From assembly GCA_963662175.1 (NCBI GenBank), contig OY759223.1:7659549-7723548 (forward strand): a stretch of DNA of 64,000 nucleotides, written 5' to 3'. Under the pieces are notes generated by a model that saw nothing but the letters and a program-made list of their open reading frames with translations, was not told the origin of the DNA and ran no database searches. Below are positions 53,901 through 64,000 of the stretch, in pieces. This DNA is from Aradus depressus. Lineage: Eukaryota > Arthropoda > Insecta > Hemiptera > Aradidae. Positions within the stretch are counted from its first letter, which is position 1; each line of letters starts with the position of its first letter. Made by a program: the position numbers and the translations under genes.

Positions 53901-56900
53901 ACGTCACAAAATTTTGAACGGGAGGGGGGTAGTGGATTTTTGAACTGAGCCCCCTCCCCGGAACTCCCCCCTCCCCTCGGCGGATATCGCTGAAATTTGA
54001 CTGGTTATGTCCTAAGTGGATTTTAGTTTTAAATACGAAATTTGATGACGATACATTCATTACATGGGCAGTTATTGGGATTTTTGAATTGAGCCCTCAC
54101 CCAAGAACTCCCCTCTCCACTCGGCCGATATCGCTGGAATTTGACTGGTTATGTCCTAAGTGGATTTTAGTTTTAAATACGAAATTTGATGTCGATACAT
54201 TCATTACATCGGAAGTTATTAGGATTTTTGAATTGAGCCCCCACCCCGGAACTCCCCCCTACCCTCGGCCGATATCGCTGAAATTTGACTGGTTATGTCC
54301 TCCGTGAATGTTAATTTTAAATACGAAATTTGATGTTGATACATCCATTACATCGGTAGTTATTGGGATTTTTAAATTCAGACTCGGTTATCTACCAATT
54401 CTCTTCCACCGTCTTCTATACTTCTGTACTGAAACGGGGTTTGTTTGTATGTTTGTTCCAGCATCACGCCCAAACGGCTGGACGGATATTCATGAAACTT
54501 CACATGTAGCATCCTTTCAAGACCGATTGAATAATAGGCTATGTGGCGTCACAAAATTTCGAACGGGAGGGAGGGTTGTAAGGGGGAGCTAAGCGTAAAA
54601 ATTGTGCTAACTCATTAATTAATGGTCGGATTGTCATGAAATTTCATATGTAGTATTCTAGAAGGCCAAATAGAAAAACAAAGTGTGTTACGTCACAAAA
54701 TTGTGAACGGGAGGGGGGTAGTGGATTTTTGAACTGAGCCCCCTCCCCGGAACTCCCCCCTCCCCTCGGCGGATATAGCTGAAATTTGACCGGTTATGTC
54801 CTAAGTGGATTTTAGTTTTAAATGCGAAATTTGATGACGATACATTCATTACATGGGCAGTTATTGGGATTTTTGAATTGAGCCCTCACCCCAGAACTCC
54901 CCCCTCCACTCGGCCGATATCGCTGAAATTTGACTGGTTATGTCCTAAGTGGATTTTAGTTTTAAATACGAAATTTGATGTCGATACATTCATTACATCG
55001 GAAGTTATTAGGATTTTTGAATTGAGCCCCCACCCCGGAACTCCCCCCTACCCTCGGCCAATATCGCTGAAATTTGACTGGTTATGTCCTCCGTGAATGT
55101 TAATTTTAAATACGAAATTTGATGTTGATACATCCATTACATCGGTAGTTATTGGGATTTTTAAATTCAGACTCGGTTATCTACCAATTCTCTTCCACCG
55201 GCTTCTATACTTCTGTACTGAAACGGGGTTTGTTTGTATGTTTGTTCCAGCATCACGCCCAAACGGCTGGACGGATATTCATGAAACTTCACATGTAGCA
55301 TCCTTTCAAGACCGATTGAATAATAGGCTATGTGGCGTCACAAAATTTCGAACGGGAGGGAGGGTTGTAAGGGGGAGCTAAGCGTAAAAATTGTGCTAAC
55401 TCATTAATTAATGGTCGGATTGTCATGAAATTTCATATGTAGTATTCTAGAAGGCCAAATAGAAAAACAAAGCGTGTTACGTCACAAAATTTTGAACGGG
55501 AGGGGGGTAGTGGATTTTTGAACTGAGCCCCCTCCCCGGAACTCCCCCCTCCCCTCGGCGGATATCGCTGAAATTTGACTGGTTATGTCCTAAGTGGATT
55601 TTAGTTTTAAATACGAAATTTGATGACGATACATTCATTACATGGGCAGTTATTGGGATTTTTGAATTGAGCCCTCACCCCAGAACTCCCCCCTCCACTC
55701 GGCCGATATCGCTGAAATTTGACTGGTTATGTCCTAAGTGGATTTTAGTTTTAAATACGAAATTTGATGTCGATACATTCATTACATGGGCAGTTATTGG
55801 GATTTTTGAATTGAGCCCTCACCCCAGAACTCCCCCCTCCACTCGGCCGATATCGCTGAAATTTGACTGGTTATGTCCTAAGTGGATTTTAGTTTTAAAT
55901 ACGAAATTTGATGTCGATACATTCATTACATCGGAAGTTATTAGGATTTTTGAATTGAGCCCCCACCCCGGAACTCCCCCCTCCCCTCGGCCGATATCGC
56001 TGAAATTTGACTGGTTATGTCCTCCGTGAATGTTAATTATAAATACGAAATTTGATGTTGATACATCCATTACATCGGTAGTTATTGGGATTTTTAAATT
56101 CAGACTCGGTTATCTACCAATTCTCTTCCACCGGCTTCTATACTTCTGTACTGAAACGGGGTTTGTTTGTATGTTTGTTCCAGCATCACGCCCAAACGGC
56201 TGGATGGATATTCATGAAACTTCACATGTAGCATCCTTTCAAGACCGATTGAATAATAGGCTATGTGGCGTCACAAAATTTCGAACGGGAGGGAGGGTTG
56301 TAAGGGGGAGCTAAGCGTAAAAATTGTGCTAACTCATTAATTAATGGTCGGATTGTCATGAAATTTCATATGTAGTATTCTAGAAGGCCAAATAGAAAAA
56401 CAAAGCGTGTTACGTCACAAAATTTTGAACGGGAGGGGGGTAGTGGATTTTTGAACTGAGCCCCCTCCACGGAACTCCCCCCTCCCCTCGGCGGATATCG
56501 CTGAAATTTGACTGGTTATGTCCTAAGTGGATTTTAGTTTTAAATACGAAATTTGATGACGATACATTCATTACATGGGCAGTTATTGGGATTTTTGAAT
56601 TGAGCCCTCACCCCAGAACTCCCCCCTCCACTCGGCCGATATCGCTGAAATTTGACTGGTTATGTCCTAAGTGGATTTTAGTTTTAAATACGAAATTTGA
56701 TGTCGATACATTCATTACATCGGAAGTTATTAGGATTTTTGAATTGAGCCCCCACCCCGGAACTCCCCCCTCCCCTCGGCCGATATCGCTGAAATTTGAC
56801 TGGTTATGTCCTCCGTGAATGTTAATTATAAATACGAAATTTGATGTTGATACATCCATTACATCGGTAGTTATTGGGATTTTTTAATTCAGACTCGGTT

Positions 56901-59900
56901 ATCTACCAATTCTCTTCCACCGGCTTCTATACTTCTGTACTGAAACGGGGTTTGTTTGTATGTTTGTTCCAGCATCACGCCCAAACGGCTGGATGGATAT
57001 TCATGAAACTTCACATGTAGCATCCTTTCAAGACCGATTGAATAATAGGCTATGTGGCGTCACAAAATTTCGAACGGGAGGGAGGGTTGTAAGGGGGAGC
57101 TAAGCGTAAAAATTGTGCTAACTCATTAATTAATGGTCGGATTGTCATGAAATTTCATATGTAGTATTCTAGAAGGCCAAATAGAAAAACAAAGCGTGTT
57201 ACGTCACAAAATTTTGAACGGGAGGGGGGTAGTGGATTTTTGAACTGAGCCCCCTCCCCGGAACTCCCCCCTCCCCTCGGCGGATATCGCTGAAATTTGA
57301 CTGGTTATGTCCTAAGTGGATTTTAGTTTTAAATACGAAATTTGATGACGATACATTCATTACATGGGCAGTTATTGGGATTTTTGAATTGAGCCCTCAC
57401 CCCAGAACTCCCCCCTCCACTCGGCCGATATCGCTGAAATTTGACTGGTTATGTCCTAAGTGGATTTTAGTTTTAAATACGAAATTTGATGTCGATACAT
57501 TCATTACATGGGCAGTTATTGGGATTTTTGAATTGAGCCCTAACCCCAGAACTCCCCCCTCCACTCGGCCGATATCGCTGAAATTTGACTGGTTATGTCC
57601 TAAGTGGATTTTAGTTTTAAATACGAAATTTGATGTCGATACATTCATTACATCGGAAGTTATTAGGATTTTTGAATTGAGCCCCCACCCCGGAACTCCC
57701 CCCTCCCCTCGGCCGATATCGCTGAAATTTGACTGGTTATGTCCTCCGTGAATGTTAATTATAAATACGAAATTTGATGTTGATACATCCATTACATCGG
57801 TAGTTATTGGGATTTTTTAATTCAGACTCGGTTATCTACCAATTCTCTTCCACCGGCTTCTATACTTCTGTACTGAAACGGGGTTTGTTTGTATGTTTGT
57901 TCCAGCATCACGCCCAAACGGCTGGATGGATATTCATGAAACTTCACATGTAGCATCCTTTCAAGACCGATTGAATAATAGGCTATGTGGCGTCACAAAA
58001 TTTCGAACGGGAGGGAGGGTTGTAAGGGGGAGCTAAGCGTAAAAATTGTGCTAACTCATTAATTAATGGTCGGATTGTCATGAAATTTCATATGTAGTAT
58101 TCTAGAAGGCCAAATAGAAAAACAAAGCGTGTTACGTCACAAAATTTTGAACGGGAGGGGGGTAGTGGATTTTTGAACTGAGCCCCCTCCCCGGAACTCC
58201 CCCCTCCCCTCGGCGGATATCGCTGAAATTTGACTGGTTATGTCCTAAGTGGATTTTAGTTTTAAATACGAAATTTGATGACGATACATTCATTACATGG
58301 GCAGTTATTGGGATTTTTGAATTGAGCCCTCACCCCAGAACTCCCCCCTCCACTCGGCCGATATCGCTGAAATTTGACTGGTTATGTCCTAAGTGGATTT
58401 TAGTTTTAAATACGAAATTTGATGTCGATACATTCATTACATCGGAAGTTATTAGGATTTTTGAATTGAGCCCCCACCCCGGAACTCCCCCCTCCCCTCG
58501 GCCGATATCGCTGAAATTTGACTGGTTATGTCCTCCGTGAATGTTAATTATAAATACGAAATTTGATGTTGATACATCCATTACATCGGTAGTTATTGGG
58601 ATTTTTTAATTCAGACTCGGTTATCTACCAATTCTCTTCCACCGGCTTCTATACTTCTGTACTGAAACGGGGTTTGTTTGTATGTTTGTTCCAGCATCAC
58701 GCCCAAACGGCTGGATGGATATTCATGAAACTTCACATGTAGCATCCTTTCAAGACCGATTGAATAATAGGCTATGTGGCGTCACAAAATTTCGAACGGG
58801 AGGGAGGGTTGTAAGGGGGAGCTAAGCGTAAAAATTGTGCTAACTCATTAATTAATGGTCGGATTGTCATGAAATTTCATATGTAGTATTCTAGAAGGCC
58901 AAATAGAAAAACAAAGCGTGTTACGTCACAAAATTTTGAACGGGAGGGGGGTAGTGGATTTTTGAACTGAGCCCCCTCCCCGGAACTCCCCCCTCCCCTC
59001 GGCGGATATCGCTGAAATTTGACTGGTTATGTCCTAAGTGGATTTTAGTTTTAAATACGAAATTTGATGACGATACATTCATTACATGGGCAGTTATTGG
59101 GATTTTTGAATTGAGCCCTCACCCCAGAACTCCCCCCTCCACTCGGCCGATATCGCTGAAATTTGACTGGTTATGTCCTAAGTGGATTTTAGTTTTAAAT
59201 ACGAAATTTGATGTCGATACATTCATTACATCGGAAGTTATTAGGATTTTTGAATTGAGCCCCCACCCCGGAACTCCCCCCTACCCTCGGCCAATATCGC
59301 TGAAATTTGACTGGTTATGTCCTCCGTGAATGTTAATTTTAAATACGAAATTTGATGTTGATACATCCATTACATCGGTAGTTATTGGGATTTTTAAATT
59401 CAGACTCGGTTATCTACCAATTCTCTTCCACCGGCTTCTATACTTCTGTACTGAAACGGGGTTTGTTTGTATGTTTGTTCCAGCATCACGCCCAAACGGC
59501 TGGACGGATATTCATGAAACTTCACATGTAGCATCCTTTCAAGACCGATTGAATAATAGGCTATGTGGCGTCACAAAATTTCGAACAGGAGGGAGGGTTG
59601 TAAGGGGGAGCTAAGCGTAAAAATTGTGCTAACTCATTAATTAATGGTCGGATTGTCATGAAATTTCATATGTAGTATTCTAGAAGGCCAAATAGAAAAA
59701 CAAAGCGTGTTACGTCACAAAATTTTGAACGGGAGGGGGGTAGTGGATTTTTGAACTGAGCCCCCTCCCCGGAACTCCCCCCTCCCCTCGGCGGATATCG
59801 CTGAAATTTGACTGGTTATGTCCTAAGTGGATTTTAGTTTTAAATACGAAATTTGATGACGATACATTCATTACATGGGCAGTTATTGGGATTTTTGAAT

Positions 59901-62900
59901 TGAGCCCTCACCCCAGAACTCCCCCCTCCACTCGGCCGATATCGCTGAAATTTGACTGGTTATGTCCTAAGTGGATTTTAGTTTTAAATACGAAATTTGA
60001 TGTCGATACATTCATTACATGGGCAGTTATTGGGATTTTTGAATTGAGCCCTCACCCCAGAACTCCCCCCTCCACTCGGCCGATATCGCTGAAATTTGAC
60101 TGGTTATGTCCTAAGTGGATTTTAGTTTTAAATACGAAATTTGATGTCGATACATTCATTACATCGGAAGTTATTAGGATTTTTGAATTGAGCCCCCACC
60201 CCGGAACTCCCCCCTCCCCTCGGCCGATATCGCTGAAATTTGACTGGTTATGTCCACCGTGAATGTTAATTATAAATACGAAATTTGATGTTGATACATC
60301 CATTACATCGGTAGTTATTGGGATTTTTTAATTCAGACTCGGTTATCTACCAATTCTCTTCCACCGGCTTCTATACTTCTGTACTGAAACGGGGTTTGTT
60401 TGTATGTTTGTTCCAGCATCACGCCCAAACGGCTGGATGGATATTCATGAAACTTCACATGTAGCATCCTTTCAAGACCGATTGAATAATAGGCTATGTG
60501 GCGTCACAAAATTTCGAACGGGAGGGAGGGTTGTAAGGGGGAGCTAAGCGTAAAAATTGTGCTAACTCATTAATTAATGGTCGGATTGTCATGAAATTTC
60601 ATATGTAGTATTCTAGAAGGCCAAATAGAAAAACAAAGCGTGTTACGTCACAAAATTTTGAACGGGAGGGGGGTAGTGGATTTTTGAACTGAGCCCCCTC
60701 CCCGGAACTCCCCCCTCCCCTCGGCGGATATCGCTGAAATTTGACTGGTTATGTCCTAAGTGGATTTTAGTTTTAAATACGAAATTTGATGACGATACAT
60801 TCATTACATGGGCAGTTATTGGGATTTTTGAATTGAGCCCTCACCCCAGAACTCCCCCCTCCACTCGGCCGATATCGCTGAAATTTGACTGGTTATGTCC
60901 TAAGTGGATTTTAGTTTTAAATACGAAATTTGATGTCGATACATTCATTACATCGGAAGTTATTAGGATTTTTGAATTGAGCCCCCACCCCGGAACTCCC
61001 CCCTCCCCTCGGCCGATATCGCTGAAATTTGACTGGTTATGTCCTCCGTGAATGTTAATTATAAATACGAAATTTGATGTTGATACATCCATTACATCGG
61101 TAGTTATTGGGATTTTTTAATTCAGACTCGGTTATCTACCAATTCTCTTCCACCGGCTTCTATACTTCTGTACTGAAACGGGGTTTGTTTGTATGTTTGT
61201 TCCAGCATCACGCCCAAACGGCTGGATGGATATTCATGAAACTTCACATGTAGCATCCTTTCAAGACCGATTGAATAATAGGCTATGTGGCGTCACAAAA
61301 TTTCGAACGGGAGGGAGGGTTGTAAGGGGGAGCTAAGCGTAAAAATTGTGCTAACTCATTAATTAATGGTCGGATTGTCATGAAATTTCATATGTAGTAT
61401 TCTAGAAGGCCAAATAGAAAAACAAAGTGTGTTACGTCACAAAATTGTGAACGGGAGGGGGGTAGTGGATTTTTGAACTGAGCCCCCTCCCCGGAACTCC
61501 CCCCTCCCCTCGGCGGATATAGCTGAAATTTGACCGGTTATGTCCTAAGTGGATTTTAGTTTTAAATACGAAATTTGATGTCGATACATTCATTACATCG
61601 GAAGTTATTAGGATTTTTGAATTGAGCCCCCACCCCGGAACTCCCCCCTACCCTCGGCCGATATCGCTGAAATATGACTGGTTATGTCCTCCGTGAATGT
61701 TAATTTTAAATACGAAATTTGATGTTGATACATCCATTACATCGGTAGTTATTGGGATTTTTAAATTCAGACTCGGTTATCTACCAATTCTCTTCCACCG
61801 GCTTCTATACTTCTGTACTGAAACGGGGTTTGTTTGTATGTTTGTTCCAGCATCACGCCCAAACGGCTGGACGGATATTCATGAAACTTCACATGTAGCA
61901 TCCTTTCAAGACCGATCGAATAATAGGCTATGTGGCGTCACAAAATTTCGAACGGGAGGGAGGGTTGAAAGGGGGAGCTAAGCGTAAAAATTGTGCTAAC
62001 TCATTATTTAATGGTCGGATTGTCATGAAATTTCATATGTAGTATTCTAGAAGGCCAAATAGAAAAACAAAGTGTGTTACGTCACAAAATTGTGAACGGG
62101 AGGGGGGTAGTGGATTTTTGAACTGAGCCCCCTCCCCGGAACTCCCCCCTCCACTCGGCGGATATAGCTGAAATTTGACCGGTTATGTCCTAAGTGGATT
62201 TTAGTTTTAAATACGAAATTTGATGTCGATACATTCATTACATCGGAAGTTATTAGGATTTTTGAATTGAGCCCCCACCCCGGAACTCCCCCCTACCCTC
62301 GGCCGATATCGCTGAAATATGACTGGTTATGTCCTCCGTGAATGTTAATTTTAAATACGAAATTTGATGTTGATACATCCATTACATCGGTAGTTATTGG
62401 GATTTTTAAATTCAGACTCGGTTATCTACCAATTCTCTTCCACCAGCTTCTATACTTCTGTACTGAAACGGGGTTTGTTTGTATGTTTGTTCCAGCATCA
62501 CGCCCAAACGGCTGGACGGATATTCATGAAACTTCACATGTAGCATCCTTTCAAGACCGATCGAATAATAGGCTATGTGGCGTCACAAAATTTCGAACGG
62601 GAGGGAGGGTTGAAAGGGGGAGCTAAGCGTAAAAATTGTGCTAACTCATTATTTAATGGTCGGATTGTCATGAAATTTCATATGTAGTATTCTAGAAGGC
62701 CAAATAGAAAAACAAAGTGTGTTACGTCACAAAATTGTGAACGGGAGGGGGGTAGTGGATTTTTGAACTGAGCCCCCTCCCCGGAACTCCCCCCTCCCCT
62801 CGGCGGATATAGCTGAAATTTGACCGGTTATGTCCTAAGTGGATTTTAGTTTTAAATGCGAAATTTGATGACGATACATTCATTACATGGGCAGTTATTG

Positions 62901-64000
62901 GGATTTTTGAATTGAGCCCTCACCCCAGAACTCCCCCCTCCACTCGGCCGATATCGCTGAAATTTGACTGGTTATGTCCTAAGTGGATTTTAGTTTTAAA
63001 TACGAAATTTGATGTCGATACATTCATTACATCGGAAGTTATTAGGATTTTTGAATTGAGCCCCCACCCCGGAACTCCCCCCTCCCCTCGGCCGATATCG
63101 CTGAAATTTGACTGGTTATGTCCTCCGTGAATGTTTATTATAAATACGAAATTTGATGTTGATACATCCATTACATCGGTAGTTATTGGGATTTTCAAAT
63201 TCAGACTCGGTTATCTACCAATTCTCTTCCACCGGCTTCTATACTTCTGTACTGAAACGGGGTTTGTTTGTATGTTTGTTCCAGCATCACGCCCAAACGG
63301 CTGGACGGATATTCATGAAACTTCACATGTAGCATTCTTTCAAGACCGATTGAATAATAGGCTATGTGGCGTCACAAAATTTCGAACGGGAGGGAGGGTT
63401 GTAAGGGGGAGCTAAGCGTAAAAATTGTGCTAACTCATTAATTAATGGTCGGATTGTCATGAAATTTCATATGTAGTATTCTAGAAGGCCAAATAGAAAA
63501 ACAAAGTGTGTTACGTCACAAAATTGTGAACGGGAGGGGGGTAGTGGATTTTTGAACTGAGCCCCCTCCCCGGAACTCCCCCCTTCCCTCGACGGATATA
63601 GCTGAAATTTGACCGGTTATGTCCTAAGTGGATTTTAGTTTTAAATGCGAAATTTGATGACGATAAATTCATTACATGGGCAGTTATTGGGATTTTTGAA
63701 TTGAGCCCTTACCCCAGAACTCCCCCCTCCACTCGGCCGATATCGCTGAAATTTGACTGGTTATGTCCTAAGTGGATTTTAGTTTTAAATACGAAATTTG
63801 ATGTCGATACATTCATTACATCGGAAGTTATTAGGATTTTTGAATTGAGCCCCCACCCCGGAACTCCCCCCTACCCTCGGCCGATATCGCTGAAATTTGA
63901 CTGGTTATGTCCTCCGTGAATGTTAATTTTAAATACGAAATTTGATGTTGATACATCCATTACATCGGTAGTTATTGGGATTTTTAAATTCAGAGTCGGT

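Larger units (their letters stand above)
42573..64000 (+). repeat. Tandem satellite array, 789-bp main monomer with nested 144-bp subunits (runs off the window)
   Basis: Begins mid-monomer at TTCGAACGGGAGGGAGGG and continues to the last base. Taking the ATGTTNATT that opens each spacer, starts lie at 42980, 43768, 44557, 45489, 46278, 47067, 47856, 48645, 49434, 50223, 51011, 51800, 52730, 53519, 54308, 55097, 56030, 56819, 57752, 58541, 59330, 60263, 61052, 61697, 62342, 63131 and 63920. Spacings are 788-789 (19 times), about 930-933 (five times) and 645 (twice). Each usual monomer has three ~144-bp subunits (each with ATTTTTGAAYTGAGCCC, CGGCSGATATMGCTGAAAT and TTATGTCC) and a ~356-bp spacer. 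No transposon termini or real genes are seen inside. Confidence 0.97.

Noticed and set aside
42746..63919. Dozens of similar 72-139-codon open frames on both strands
   Set aside because: They are the satellite monomer read in recurring frames. There is no start context, splice sites or protein domain, and both strands are equally open.
42573..64000. CRISPR array
   Set aside because: Repeat units are 144-789 bp with homologous, not unique, intervening DNA, and the genome is eukaryotic.

Overview
This window is animal nuclear DNA, most likely from an insect, and a hemipteran-type repeat landscape is a guess. Genes are split into short exons with GT..AG introns. Introns and intergenic DNA are AT-rich and packed with tRNA-derived SINEs, non-LTR (jockey-like and zinc-knuckle) remnants, Penelope-like elements and inverted-repeat DNA transposons. 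There is no operon structure or other bacterial signal.

Two protein genes can be assembled with consistent splice phases and converge tail to tail. Gene 1 (+ strand, entering from the left edge and ending at 9205) encodes the C-terminal 402 residues of a leucine-rich-repeat protein over six exons. Gene 2 (- strand, 28859 down to 14973) encodes a four-pass membrane protein with a long cytoplasmic tail and a PPPPY motif. Its topology, Cys-rich second loop and tail fit the FAM189/ENTREP (CD20-like) family. Gene 2 has two phase-compatible first coding exons, at 28742-28859 and 26376-26442, implying alternative N-termini.

From 9.2 to 15 kb, inside the introns, and from 29 to 42.5 kb the DNA is nearly all mobile-element debris. 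It includes a Tigger-like element (1063-2182), PIF/Harbinger-like elements (4181-4760, 9867-10629), other inverted-repeat elements, and a SINE carrying two nested DNA transposons. One of those nested elements (25454-25959) has the CACAGT.. termini and CGGCG duplication expected of Transib. Penelope-like endonuclease remnants (7146-7405 on -, 29110-29373 on +) are followed downstream by hammerhead-ribozyme-like cores, and further such cores, intact or decayed, are scattered through 6.7-30 kb. Four weaker candidate exons lie at 30.4-39.6 kb.

From 42573 to the right edge (over 21 kb) the window is one tandem satellite array. Its main monomer is 789 bp, built from three ~144-bp subunits plus a ~356-bp spacer that is itself partly a diverged ~145-bp duplication. 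Monomers with one subunit more (about 930-933 bp) or fewer (645 bp) occur. The 144-bp subunit resembles an interspersed repeat found many times in the rest of the window, so the array probably arose by amplifying part of a mobile element.
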